Part shown: one piece after another, positions 49,350 to 61,300 of the stretch | Layout: each line of letters begins with the position of its first letter | Position numbering within the stretch: the first letter of the stretch is position 1 | DNA from: Diplonema japonicum | Lineage: Eukaryota > Euglenozoa > Diplonemea > Diplonemida > Diplonemidae | Assembly: GCA_964019335.1 (NCBI GenBank) | Contig: OZ025716.1 | Coordinates: forward strand, 248,001 to 312,000 | Reading direction: 5' to 3' | Length of the DNA stretch: 64,000 nucleotides | Program-made: the position numbers and the translations under genes | Notes under the pieces: generated by a model | Seen by the model: the letters and a program-made list of their open reading frames with translations, nothing else | What the model was told of the DNA's origin: nothing | Database searches by the model: none

Positions 49350-49447
49350 TGGAAATATAAGAAGTACATCAGATTGTTGTGTTGTTCGCTGTTGACCTCC
49401 TCGTCGGTCATCACCGGTAGCGCCCGAGTGGAAGAACGTAACGCAGA
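49350..49447 (+). repeat. Copy of the first part of the 44403 fragment
   Basis: Shares GAAATATAA...AGAAGTAC and GCTGTTGACCTCCTCGTCGG through GTGGAAGAACGTA, then departs into LINE-like sequence. Confidence 0.6.
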
Positions 49448-49561
49448 TGCTCAGGGTGACGAACAGGCAGCAAACTGCACGAGCGCAGAATCTTGGTTAC
49501 CCGGGACGCCCCGGCTAGGGTTGAGCACACCGCACGCATTAAGGACACGACGCGGAACGCA

Positions 49562-49990
49562 AAAGAAGCTACAACTCGGCCGGGGAGCGCCCCCTGTAAT
49601 CAAGTAGGTAGTTCGTGCTTCATTGCACGCTTAACGCCACCTAGTGTTGCAATCAAAGCCCCATTTTTCTTTTTTTTTCCAGAAATGCTCAGCACGCTGT
49701 GGAAGGTCAGCCTTCCCCGCCAACGCCAAATCAAGGGTGCATACCCTTCGACATCTTGGGGGCCCGACGGCACACGGCTACGACAGGAGACCGCTCTTCT
49801 CCTCGAGCCAAACCCCCCCCTACCTAGCACGACTCCAAGCAATGTTTCTCGCCCAGATGCCGTCCATCTCATCGCGACAAACAGCCACCGCAGGCACCAG
49901 ACAGCAACCGCAGAACGGTGACCGATTAGTGTGAATTTCTACCTGAACAGTGAGCACCCCCATGCACACTGAAATTTTTATCGAGTTTTT
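49562..49990 (+). pseudogene. Severely truncated LINE copy with 3' tail
   Basis: Contains the 5' block CTTAACGCCACCTAGTGTTG (also at 20730 and 25150), then jumps to the end of the retrotransposon ORF (LRHLGGPTAHGYDRRP, compare LRSIGAPKRLKGYTGRP in the 52-kb element). A tail GTGAGCACCCCCATGCACAC follows (49951-49970), which recurs at 57121-57140. The reverse transcriptase is wholly missing. Confidence 0.6.
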
Positions 49991-50389
49991 TTTTTTGTTT
50001 TTTTTTTTTCCGGAGCATTGGTGAACAAGATATCCCGGCGTAACAAACCCCTTTGTTAATCGTGTCGATGCTTAGGGTGCTTGGATTCACCGCAACCGTG
50101 GTGGTTGCAAGCCTAAAGAAAGTACTGCACGATTCAGTAAAGCAGAATAGTTGTTTTTCTTTTCTTTTTTACTTTCTTTTCTCTTGTTCACTATATTTCA
50201 TATTTTATTTTTCACTCCAGAAAAAAAAATATTTTAAATTTTTCTTCGACATGTTTTGAAAGAAAGGCATGTGCCTCAGTCTTTAGAAGAAAAAAAAAAA
50301 AAAAAAAGAAAAAGGAAAAAGAAAGGGAAAAAAAAGATATTGCCAAGAAATAGTGAAAATAGTCATTATTTAACTCGAGTTTCTGAATT

Positions 50390-50565
50390 CCTTTTGCAAT
50401 AAAGCACTTATTCCCACTTTTAAGGGCCGGGATGGCCTCAGATGGCGTAAAAATAGTTAAAATAGCCCCAAAAAGATTTTTTTCAAGGGGTTGGGCACGT
50501 TCTTTTTACGACGAGACCCATTTTATCACTCTGAAGCGCCATTATTCAATTCCAAAATCTCATAA
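50390..50565 (-). repeat. Inverted copy of the 2195-2345 repeat
   Basis: Blocks AGCACTTATTCCCACTTTTA, AGGGCCGGGATGGCCTC and CTGAAGCGCCATTATT are reverse complements of the 2.2-kb copy. Confidence 0.55.
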
Positions 50566-50589
50566 TGGCTGTTTCGCGTTAAGTGACGA

Positions 50590-50876
50590 AGAGTGAAATA
50601 AAAAAAAATAATAAAATAAAATAAGAAATGCCACGGTCATGAGTCTCGAGACACTTCCAACCCACCTGGGGAGCGGCCTATTAAGTCGAAACGGAAGCGG
50701 AATTTTTAAAAAAAAAAAAGAAAGAAAGAAAGAAAGAAGCTACAACTTGGCCGCGGAACGCCCTTCTTGTGCACCGGCCTCTTTTAACTCTTATATTTTC
50801 TTCTTTTTTTTTTCTTTTTTATTTTTTTTTTCACTACAGAGTTCAATTGTTCGTTGTGAATAAGCAGCTTTTTTTT

Positions 50877-50917
<41 letters not shown>

Positions 50918-51752
50918 GGACCAATGTTTCCAACCTCCCTGTGGTGGTTCCTGGTAATTGTGGTTTGGAGAAACACAAGCGAAAGGGAAACTCTCGTTCT
51001 AAAGCCGTACACGTGGGGAAACCTGGACGGGGGTGGAGAGCCCACCCTACGCGTGGCGCCAGTTAGCATCGCCCTCAACGGAGAGTCCCTTATCCCATTA
51101 CATCGAACAAGGAGGTGGCTTCACCAGGTCAGGCAAGTAGCCTCCCCGCGGCATCGTGCCAGTGAAGCAAGCCTCCCACAACTCTCCAGTTGGTGTTTAA
51201 TTGCTTCTGTGGCCCCTCTCCCTATTTCAATTTCCAAGCTTTCTTTACTTCTCCACTTTTACTTTCTACGGGACCACAGGGGACTTGGGAGGCTTCGGGG
51301 CGAAGTTTCACAAGGGTGGCCGCTGTGTCACATACTGCATGGCACCACTAAAATTGAGACAACTTTTTTCGGTCTAACAAATGTGCGAAAGAAGGCCAGT
51401 GAATTTCTTGTGAGTGGAATGTCTTTATTCTCTCTGTCCCCCTAACCCCTAACCCCACCATTCTTTCCATTTTTATTGTGATGTGAGTTTCTTTTTCATA
51501 CTATTAGGCCTTCTACCGCATTTTGGGGGGGTTTTAAGAGGCTCATTCGTAGGTGTACTTGGTGCTTTGGGCTTGTCATGGGGTGTCGAGTATTCTTATA
51601 ATTTGGTTACTATTCTTTCTCGTTTTTCAAGTCCGGGAAGGCTATCAGGAACGTCCTCATACTCATCACAAGATTCATAGACTGGGGGCCTTTTCTCTGC
51701 CCTGTCTGCATCGAGTCTTTGCCTCGTCTTTGATGACGTACTTTAGTTCTTT
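50590..51752. other. Unassigned DNA, partly mobile-element derived
   Basis: 50738-50775 repeats 49564-49600 (AGAAGCTACAACT then GGCCG). From 50924 a + frame of 173 residues has ordinary composition but no motif I recognise and an improbable Trp/Leu-rich start after a T run. I do not support it as a gene. Confidence 0.35.
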
Positions 51753-52195
51753 CTAGCTCGTGGACGCACACGTAGCAAGTACACCCTCCGGTGTGCTCCT
51801 GAGCTCATATGCACCTGTAAAATCCGGAAACTCAAGAATTTTCTTTTTGTACGGGCCAAAGACATCAGTAACTACATGCACGGCGCACCGTATCGTATTG
51901 GTGATGTTAGCTATTTGTTCCACAGTTTTAATTGTTGTGGAACGAGGCACCCAAAACCAAACACGAGAGAGCACACCAAAGTGGCTGTCCCTGTTGTTTT
52001 TGCCGTGTTTCTCCCCCAGAAACCACAGGGAAAACGTCCGATCGGGATATACATAACGAAGACCAAAAAGAACAAAGTAGCAAAATTCCTTTGCACGAAA
52101 GTGACGCCCACCGTCAGTCCAGAGTATCCACTCCATTTTTTTCTTTAAAGCGCAGATGGGGAGAGGTTGCGTGCGTGAACCGAAGCTAAGAGAGT
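51753..52195 (-). pseudogene. Fragment of a DDE-type transposase-like ORF
   Basis: On the minus strand the frame reads ILWTDGGRHFRAKEF, then WFLGEKHGKNNRDSHFG, then VHVVTDVFGPY. A [D]GGxHF...[FLG]EKHGK...HF series occurs in transposases of some cut-and-paste elements of fungi and oomycetes, as far as I recall. The start is lost and the 5' side abuts the LINE at about 52.26 kb. Confidence 0.4.
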
Positions 52196-52312
52196 TGATA
52201 GCGCCTATCGACCAGTGGAGGATGCGGTGCAGCGACTTGGAAGGAGCACAAACACGCATTACTTAAAGGAAAGATAAATAGCTTCCTCTCGCGCCTTGGA
52301 GACTACGAAGGG

Positions 52313-55275
52313 ATGCTCCCGTATGATGTACGAAACCAATTAAGGAAAGTGGAAAAGTACGCGGTAGGGATAGGCGTGCATCCAAAGAGAAGCAACATGG
52401 AGCAGTGGACATGCGTCGGGGACATAACCAAAGAACTCATGGTGATGAGGGAGGAGGCCCACAAGACGTACGCCAAAGAACTGCAACGAATAAAGTCCAA
52501 ACGCGCGAAGGCAGAAGAGGCAAGAATTTTATCATCTTTCGGAAGAGAGAGGAAGAGGATCACTGCATTTCTGAAGTCTGGTGACGCTACTGACATGATG
52601 AAGGCGAAGACAACCGAACAAATTAACAACGGAAAAACCATGACAGCGAGCAACGAGCAGATGTTGGAGGCACTGCGAAGCAAGTGGGATAGCATATTCT
52701 GCATGTACAGGGGAAAGCAACAACCAAGATATAAGCAGTTCAAGGAGAAGTACAAGGACTACATCAACAACTACGAGATGGAATGCTCCGAGATAACGTG
52801 TGCTGATCTACGCGAAGTGCTGAAGAAAACCAAAGGCAAACACTCATGTGGGGTCGATGGGTGGAGATTCGCCGAAATTGAGGCACTACCTGACACTCTG
52901 CTCAAAGGGTTTGCAAACCTCCTCAACGCCATTGAAAGGACGGGTATAGGCCAGAACCGGTGCTCACCGCCTTAGTTACCATGCTGCCGAAATCGGGAAC
53001 GGGGGAGCCCCTGGACCACAGACCGATCACAGTCACGAGTGTCGTGTATAGATTGTGGGCATGCGTGAGGCTGAAGGGAGTGCTCCTATGGCAGGAAGAA
53101 TGGATAAGGGATAGCCAGCACGGGTTTCGACCTGGACATGGCTGTGATGATGTGCTCGCTGAGCTGTCGACGAGGGCTGAAGCAGCGATACTAGGAGGAG
53201 CACAATTACATGGAGTCGCTGTTGATTTCCAGAAATGTTTTGATACAGTGCCACAGGAGCTATCCCTGAGGCTGGTTGAGGAACTAGGACTACATCCTTG
53301 CATAGCGAGACCACTGCGATATGTCTACGCCAACCTGTCACGGAGACTAAAACTTCCTAATGGAGTCGGAGACCCCTTTGAGGTGACGAATGGCATCCTA
53401 CAAGGGTGCCCCCTGTCAGCGGTCCTCATCAACGCCCTCTTGTCGGTGCTCGTAGCAGACATGGAGGAGAGCACCGATGCCATCGTAACCTCGTACGCCG
53501 ACGACCTCACTGCGATGTCCAAGGAAGGGGAGAAGCCGATACAAGAGGCGATGAACGTTGCAAAGATGTTCTGCATGATCACCGGGATGATCATAAGCAA
53601 ACCAAAGACGTTGACATTCTCGACGAAGAAGGGATACGTGTCCAAAGTGAAAGATGGTGAGTTCACTTATGCATCGACGAAGGCTGTGAAAGCACTCGGA
53701 GTTACAATTTATGTAACAAGAGCACGTCAAGCGGGCCACAAAAAGGTCTCAGACGCGATAGAAGCAGCAAGACGGCTAGGAGCGACACAACTGCCGTTCG
53801 TGAAAAAATCGTTGATAGTGGCACAAAACATCATCCCGGCGGCCCTATATGGTGTTTTGTACGAGCCACCAACGAGGCAACGCCTTGAAGACCTCAGGAT
53901 AGCAGTGACAGATGCACTTTGGGGACCCAAGTACGCGACTCGTTCATCACCGACCCTACTAAACGTGGTACTCCCTGGCCATACACATGATCCAGTGATG
54001 GCAGCTATGTACAGGATGTTAGGTGCGTACACCAAGTTGATGAAGAAAGCCCCGGTGAGGAAAAGATGCAGAAGAATTAAAAAGCTGCTGAAGAAGGTGC
54101 ACAGTAAAAGAGGCGTAGGGCCGGTGAGCAACCTAAAGCGCAATGTACTTCAACCACTCAGGCTAGGATGGACATGGCTAAGAGCAGTTGCCAAGCAACC
54201 AAAGGGAATGATGGTACATGAGCATCGCCTTCGTATCAAGAGATACCGTAGAGGACAGATGTGCCGAGAACGACCAACCCTCGAGGGGATAAAAGAGGGT
54301 GTGGACGAACAGAGGACAAACATGATATGGAAAACAACAAAAGCGTGGCAAATACAGAACAACGCAAGGAGAATGCTGACAGGAGCTCTTGGGATGGTCC
54401 ACCCCAAGGTAGAAGATCCAAGAGTACTGTGCAGGGGATGCGGGGAGGTGGCTGGAACCTACACAGCATACCTGGAGCATATCTACTGGAAGTGCAAAGA
54501 GTATGAATCTGTACGGAAAGAAGCGATGTACACCACGGTAATGAATTTTCCGAAGGAAGATATGCCTCAATGTCTAAGACTTCATGGAATCATACCGAAA
54601 AACTGCAAAGTACCACAGCCGGAAATTGTGCAGAAACTGCTAGTCAACATGATAACTCTTGCGGACGCAACCAAGATGATAGCAGAAAAGAATGAGAAAA
54701 GGGTACATGTATGGAGACGCCCTGCGCTATGGAGCAAGTACACAGTACCTGAAATGAGGTGGTTCCGAAAGCACCTGAAGATGAACTTCATAGGAGCACA
54801 GATTGTGCCAGAAGTAGTTAAGTGGCTTTCGAAATTAGAATGGAATAAGCAGGGGTCGGTGACTAGACTAGAGCTAGTGATAGATTTCGAGCTGACGAGT
54901 GGGGTGTACGTTTTGGGCAGGCAAGACGACATCACCAAGAGGGCCAACCGATTGGCAAAAATAATTGAAAGACTGATGGGCGCAGCCGAGGCACACGCAC
55001 CAAAGCCGTTCATGCCCAAGGAAATAACTGAATCCGTGGCATTACGATCGATAGGTGCACCCAAGCGACTGAAGGGGTACACCGGAAGGCCGAAATTCGC
55101 ATCCAGCAGAACGTGCGAAATTCTGGAAAGACAATGCGCAGTACCGACTGCACAGAGAAAAGAGTGGTCCGACCCCTTCGTGCCCGACTACAGAGCACAA
55201 CAACCTACCAGAACGCAGTCCACCCTACCCGCAGCCATGCATCCTTCAGCACAGAAGGGTAGCAACATCCGCTAG
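52313..55275 (+). pseudogene. Non-LTR retrotransposon reverse-transcriptase ORF with one frameshift
   Basis: Two frames: 52313 to about 52965 and about 52960-55275. Restoring one base near 52955 would join them. The second part carries reverse-transcriptase motifs: HRPITVTSVVYRLW, QHGFRPGHG, AVDFQKCFDTV (Asp of motif A), LQGCPLS and SYADDLTA (YADD). A C-terminal knuckle follows (CRGCGE, then HIYWKC at 54430-54495). No apurinic-type endonuclease is seen upstream and no LTRs flank it. The RT block looks LINE-like, similar to families described in dinoflagellates and other protists. A single lesion suggests recent inactivation or a sequencing error. Confidence 0.8.
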
Positions 55276-55977
55276 CGCGGTTAAGAAGTTGCTCGTACGC
55301 CAGGCGGTTTATGAAGCAACCAAAGTCATTCTTCTTTATTTTTTTCTGTGCCCATGCTACTGTGGAACAAGACTTTTCCAACAGTAAGGCCAGCTGCCCT
55401 TATTTCATCATGTGTGATGTGGTCAAGCCTCATGCCTCTGACCAATTGGCGCCGTGTGGCGTCTTGTTGGCTACTAAATCAACCAGAAAATGATAGCAGA
55501 AGTGCCGCTAGAAGTTCCCCTTTACACACTACGCCACAAACTAGTGCAGCACAGTCGTTGCCACTGAGCTTCTCAAAAACCTCTGTGGCGAGTGACCTGA
55601 TCACCGTGGTGTTCCCATTTACCCTTTCTCGGTCCGAATACCATTTTTTTTTACCCCTAGCTTCTCAACAGCAAGTTTAAAAGCACCCATTTTTGTCACC
55701 CCCTCTTTTACTGAATTTGTGCAAAGTGAAAAAACCCATTTTTGCCCCTAGGACTGAATTTTCTGGGTACCAGTAACACTCACTTTCCCATTTTCTGGGG
55801 TGTTTTCTTTCCTAACCTGGGCCGGGAAAGTTGTAGAATTTTTTTTTTTTAGGAAAAAGTACTTAGAGAAATATTGAAAGTGTCAATTGGCCTCATTTTT
55901 GGGGGGGGGGGGGGGGGTTTTGAAACGATGCCATATATAAAAAAAAAAAAAAGAGAAAAAAAAAAAAGAAAAACCCC
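55276..55977. other. LINE 3' flank and unassigned spacer
   Basis: A 3' region after the RT stop, then ordinary DNA to about 55680 with no supportable ORF, then T, G and A runs leading to the next ATG. Confidence 0.45.
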
Positions 55978-56925
55978 ATGTCGCGCAAGCGCTCTCTCGT
56001 GAAAGAACTGCTGGCAGACTTTCCAGATACACCGGAAAACGAAGTCCAACGAATATGCGAAAATTCCGGCTGGTCAGCAGAAGTTGCAAGAAAGAAGCTT
56101 GCGACGGGGGAGGGGCCCGTACACCCAGAAGTCCCGAATCAAGCCGAAACTGCGGCCATGCTCCGCGACATAAAATCAGGTGAAGACAAAGGAAAACCGT
56201 ACAAAGAATGGGGCCACCCCCAATACAGCTTTTACAAATGGGCCGAGAAAGAAGTAAACGGCCGGTTCGAACGGAGCCAATTTGTCTATAATTCGACAAA
56301 ATCCAAAGTAGCGGCATCGACGGCCCAAGGCCCACCTGACGGGTCAACCTGGATTTGGTTCATCGTTGCCGACCTCAGTGTTTCTGAAAATGGAACCGCT
56401 GTTTTGAAAGGAGATAAGTTCCAAGCTGGGTGGCTGCGAAATTCTTCCGAAGCAGCTGATGCCAGTACCATCAAACAAAGAAAGGCAGAGATGATCGACT
56501 CTGTTTTAAAAGGAAGGCAAAACGAATACGGCCTGCAACGCAGCGGGGTTCCTGTTGGGTTTAAACATAAATGGAACTACTCTGACTCCAGCTGGGGATC
56601 AACCACGACGACAGGTGTTATCTGGGAAGAGGAGAAGCTTGAGGACAGGTGGAAAATATGTGTCACATTTCCCGAATTCGCCGAGCCTGGGGGTTGCCCG
56701 CGAAGTTGGGTCGTGGTAGCCGAACAGCGTGCGGAAAAACTGAACAAAAACCAGTACCTCACAAACATGAAGGGCACGCAGTACCCCTTGGAGGAGAACA
56801 CTGCCTCCCAGAAGGATCTTCGCGCATCTATTTTGAAGGAGCACCAGTCACGTTGCTACCGACCGCCAGTATCCGCCTCTCCTTTAGGAGCCTGGCTTGT
56901 CAAGAAGCCCAAGAATGCGAAGTGA
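55978..56925 (+). CDS. UBA/CUE-like N-terminal domain protein, otherwise unknown
   Basis: 315 aa; ATG after A-rich leader ending AAAACCCC. Residues about 7-45 (LVKELLADFPDTPENEVQRI...SGWSAEVARKKL) look like a three-helix UBA or CUE domain, which binds ubiquitin. The remaining 270 residues include a Trp/Tyr-rich segment (WGHPQYSFYKWAEKEV) and strand-like stretches (TWIWFIVADLSV, RSWVVVAEQRAEKL), and end in a basic tail. I do not recognise the main domain. No membrane segment. The ubiquitin link would fit other genes in this window. Confidence 0.6.
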   Translation: MSRKRSLVKELLADFPDTPENEVQRICENSGWSAEVARKKLATGEGPVHPEVPNQAETAAMLRDIKSGEDKGKPYKEWGHPQYSFYKWAEKEVNGRFERSQFVYNSTKSKVAASTAQGPPDGSTWIWFIVADLSVSENGTAVLKGDKFQAGWLRNSSEAADASTIKQRKAEMIDSVLKGRQNEYGLQRSGVPVGFKHKWNYSDSSWGSTTTTGVIWEEEKLEDRWKICVTFPEFAEPGGCPRSWVVVAEQRAEKLNKNQYLTNMKGTQYPLEENTASQKDLRASILKEHQSRCYRPPVSASPLGAWLVKKPKNAK

Positions 56926-57370
56926 GGATTTTTTTTTTTTTTTTTGCACGCACGCACGCACGCACCCCAACTTTAAAAAAAAAAAAAAAAAGGAGTTTTT
57001 TTTCTCCTATCTTATACTCTTTTTTTTTTCTTCTTTTTTAAAAGGCACGTGCGTTTTTTTTTTGTGTGTTGGAAGGGGGGGGGGGGGAAGTTTTTTTATT
57101 GTTTTTTTTCTTCTTTAACAGTGAGCACCCCCATGCAAACTGAAACTTTATCGAATTCTTTTTTTCTGCGCTGTAAAAACTTTGTTTATTTGTACCCTTT
57201 TATTTTTTTTCTTTTTCCTTCCTGGTTCTTCTTTTTTTTTTTTTTTTTTTTTTTCCAACATAAAACCCGAGAGAAAAGTTTAAAAAAAAAAAAAAAACAA
57301 CAAGAAAAAAAAAAAAAAAAAGAAAGGAGGAGGAGGGGCCCGGGCCGACGGGGGGGGGGAAGAAAAATAT
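56926..57370. other. Spacer with GCAC microsatellite and LINE tail fragment
   Basis: GCAC x4 or more at 56946-56965. 57117-57160 repeats the LINE tail of 49945-49990 (GTGAGCACCCCCATGCA). T tract ending AACATAAAACC and a purine-rich leader precede the next ATG. Confidence 0.5.
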
Positions 57371-58072
57371 ATGCGAACTCTATCACCCGACCGATTGCGA
57401 GGCAGGAACACCACTGCAACCCAAACTCAGACCCAGGTTACTGGGTTTGAAAGGAAGCTGAGGGGGAATGACAGCAGCATAGTTATGTCAGAGGGCGTTG
57501 TGATGGGGAAGAAGCACAGCAGAAAGGAAGTAGACAAAATGGTGCACGAGCAGGCAAAACTCCGCGGCGCTTGGAAAGAGAAGCCCCCAGTGCTCAAGGT
57601 GAACTTGGCTAAGCATGGCACCCCACAACTATTCTTGGACTTATTCGAGAATACCCCTCGGAAAACCAGAAACCGATCCATGTCGAAGGGCAAAGAGAGG
57701 AAAAAGCGATCTACCTGTTCAGCAGAACTGGTCCTTAACCATCATCCACGGACAATGAGCCCAGAACGGTCCGCAACCAATAAGAATTTCTACTACATCC
57801 CGAAAAAACGCGGGCTTGTTTCCCCAGCTGCTCCTCAAGAACGATACCTTATGTCACCCACAGCACCGCCAGCGGATTCTGGTCTGCAGTCGCCCACGCG
57901 CGGCTTCTACCATCCTCCCCCGTTGCACCAGTACGACCCTCCTCCGCCTGAATTCCGCGCACGATCGCCGCCGGCTTTGGAGGACTCGGAGCAAGACGGA
58001 AGCTCCATACACGGTTTGCTGGCAAAGTACAAGGAAGCGATTCTGAGTACCCATTCCAACTCCGGTTATTAA
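57371..58072 (+). CDS. Basic, proline-rich hypothetical protein
   Basis: 233 aa; ATG 57371 after a purine leader and ATAT; an internal Met at residue 39 is an alternative start. Basic in the middle, with several S/T-P sites (MSPERS, VSPAAP, MSPTAP, QSPTRG) that could be phosphorylated, and a Pro/Tyr-rich segment (HPPPLHQYDPPPPEFR). The C-terminus has a short helix (IHGLLAKYKEAIL). Mostly disordered; no catalytic domain. Confidence 0.55.
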   Translation: MRTLSPDRLRGRNTTATQTQTQVTGFERKLRGNDSSIVMSEGVVMGKKHSRKEVDKMVHEQAKLRGAWKEKPPVLKVNLAKHGTPQLFLDLFENTPRKTRNRSMSKGKERKKRSTCSAELVLNHHPRTMSPERSATNKNFYYIPKKRGLVSPAAPQERYLMSPTAPPADSGLQSPTRGFYHPPPLHQYDPPPPEFRARSPPALEDSEQDGSSIHGLLAKYKEAILSTHSNSGY

Positions 58073-58116
58073 ATTCTTTTTTTTTTTAAATTTTTCTTTT
58101 TTGTATCTACTGTATC

Positions 58117-58168
<52 letters not shown>

Positions 58169-58189
58169 TTTCTCGCACTTCTTTGCTCG

Positions 58190-58220
<31 letters not shown>

Positions 58221-58310
58221 TCTTTTTTCGCAAACGGGCAAAAGCAACAAAAAGAAAACAAAAAAAAAAAAAAGATTCTCGCAAAGAAAAAAAAAAAACT
58301 TTTTTTTTCC

Positions 58311-61300
58311 ATGACAATTTGTATCGCGGCCATCATAGCAGCGTTCCTGTGCCAAACTGAACGGCAAATTGACTTAAATGATATGGAACTCGAGGTGAAG
58401 GCAAAACTGCGTAACGTCGACCGGCAAATATTGCCGCTGATGGTCAAGACCGCTTGGAGAGCCCTCGGAGGCGACGGCGCATGCTGGAGACACCAAACAG
58501 GCAACCGCGCCTCCCTCGCGATGGCCTTCCTGGAACAGCTCAAATCGAACCACCAAAAGGTCAGCTACACCGACCTGGCTTTAGTCACCGGTAACCTCGC
58601 CCTGCAGGAAATGGGGTTACCCCCAATCAATTTTCAATACGGACGGCAAGACTATATACTTGCAGATCAGTGCCCGGCATATGACATGACAACGGCTTCT
58701 TACCACGCGGTCCACTCAAACAGTGTCTATTTAATAGACAAAATGCGCGGGTTCGGCGTTACGGACATGGCTCACGTGACCGCGCTAATGGGTGGCCACA
58801 CGGTAGGCTCCATTTACAATGTGACATCATGTGTAGGATGTTCTTGGACGTTGGCTCCTTACGTTTTCGACAACGAGTACTTTAGAAACCTGCTGAGCTG
58901 GGACGACACCCTCCCCAGCAACAACGGTCCGGAGACGCACAAGGGCTCCACGATGTTCCCCATCGATCTGTCGATGAGGTTCAGTTTGCAGTTTCTCCCG
59001 AGTATTCGCTCGTTTGCTGCCGACAACACCTACTTCTTGAACACGTTCAAGGAAGCGTGGGAGACGTTGGCCAACTCGACGCTCGCAAGCTCGTGCACAC
59101 CATCCAGTTTAACGTACAAATGTTTACAACAGCTCTCCGATATGGCCACGGTGCATTGGGAAGCGGAGCGTCAACACCTGCACCTAGCAGTGGTGGTCCG
59201 CAGCGTCGGGTGGGTTGGTGTAGGGTTTCCTTCAGCCACGTTCTCCATGGTCCCCGCGTCTGCCCTTGTCTACAGCAACTACGACGTGGAAACATACACT
59301 CTGACATCACGATCAGTGAGCGGGGTCCGCAGCAACTCTAGTATCGTTGAACATCTTGGGTTGCAGAACATATCTGTGGAGCAAGCGTCCGGGGTAACGA
59401 TTATAAGGTTCTCTCTCAAATTTTCAAGGGTCGTGGAGAACTCCAAGCTGGCCATCAACGTGGCTTGGGACGACAGCCCCATCATCGGCGAACACCGGTT
59501 TTCAAACGCACTGGCAACGGAGATCGACCTCTCCAACGGCGACGCATTGATCGGCGTCAACGTGGTAAGCAACTACCGCAAGGCACATGCCATTATCATG
59601 TGGAGTGCATGGACAGTCATTGCTCCCACCGCTTTCTTCATCAAACGTTTTGGGAAGCGTGTCTTTTCCTGGAGCGATGCATCTCGTTATCTCTATGGCG
59701 GTGCCGCCAAGATACATGTTGTTCTGATGTGTGTTGTGCTAATGTTCACCATTGTTGGCTTCGCCATCGCGAGTATAAAATTCCAGTCGAGGCTCCCCAC
59801 AGTCGGTGCCCACAAAGAGATGGGCTATGTTGTGCTGGTGCTTGCCCTACTCCTCCCTGCTGTCTCCTTGAAGAACAGATTTCCCTTTATCGGGAGGGTG
59901 CATAGGATAGCTGGGAAAGCCGTTATTCTCATTGCATGGTACACGTGTTTGGTAGGGCTGCGGCAGTTGGAGAATGATAAAGACGCAATACCTGGTGTGA
60001 TGAAGGGTTTAATGGTGCTCAGCATGGTGGCCAGTGCCGTCGTAATTGTGGCTGTTGAGATTGTGCAGCGAGTGATTCTGTACACGGCCGAGCGTCAAAG
60101 GGCTGTCATGGAGTGCTCCGTCATCACGTGGGAGGAGCTTGCGAATCACAACACCGAAAGCAACCCCTGGATCAAAATTGAAGAGTATATTTACGCTGTC
60201 GGGAACTGGATGAACTTCCACCCAGGCGGCGCCGAGATACTCCTTAACTATGCGGGGAAGGATGCCACCATACCGTTCACCAAGGCATGGCACTCACGTG
60301 AGGCAAAAGAAATCATGAAAGATTTCGTCGTTGGAAGGATAGAAGATAAAAGCATAGAAGCCTGCACGAACCTAACGACCTTACTCGCCGAGGATTTGTC
60401 CAACCTGCATGTGGACAGGGCTTGGGAACGTATCTCCCGGAAGGAAGAGGCTGTTCCGGAAGAATTTGCGGATCTGCTGAGCAGCGTCGTCGAGAGCTTC
60501 GTGCACCTGAAACAGTTCGTCCCGCGCACGGTGCTGCCCTTCACGGTGAAGAGCCATCTCGTGGAACCCCCAGCTTCGTCGGAAAGCACCTCTGTTGTGT
60601 TTACTTCGGTTTACAACAGCCGAGAAATGTGGCAAAACCACACATCGACTATAAAAGCCTCAATCCCACTGCACAACAGCATCGTGAGGGAACTGTTGCT
60701 GCAGCACAAGGGGTACGAAGTGAGGGCGACGTTCGACGACGGCTTCATGTTAGTCTTCGCCAATGCGGCTAACGCGTGTCACTTTGCGTTGCAGCTGAAC
60801 GAGCAGCTGTACACGGCACCATGGTCGGATGAGCTACTGTCCATTCCAGGATGCGAAGATATTCCGAAGTACTCTTTAAAGGGCTTGCGTGTGCGGGTAG
60901 GTGTACATAGCGGACCGCTGGAGATTGAAAACGCTGGTCTGCGATCGGCTTCTTACACAGGTAAAACAGTCGACGCGGCAGCGAAATTGTGCGAGCTGTG
61001 CGTACCAGGTGCCGTTGCCGTGAGCCAAAGGATTCTGCTTCAGGTGTCCGCCAGCGGCAACGCCGTGCACGACATTAGGTTCACGCTCACTTCTCAACCG
61101 CAGACCATCTCCATGGGGAAGGTACAGATGTCCTCGTTCCCTCAGCCGCTGCACGTGTGGCAGCTGATCGCACAATCGTTGTCCAACCGAAGGCCCATCG
61201 TATCCAAGGAAGTCGGCGATATTCTCATTGGGATAACTTCTGTTGTTCAAAACCCGTTGGACGTCAAGAAGAAAGTACCCGACAGGAACAGTTCTTTAGT

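Noticed and set aside
50924-51445. 173-residue + frame as a gene
   Set aside because: No motif, no clear leader, and it lies in DNA full of mobile-element pieces.
51438-51462. CCCTAACCCCTAACCCC, telomere-like
   Set aside because: Only two imperfect units.
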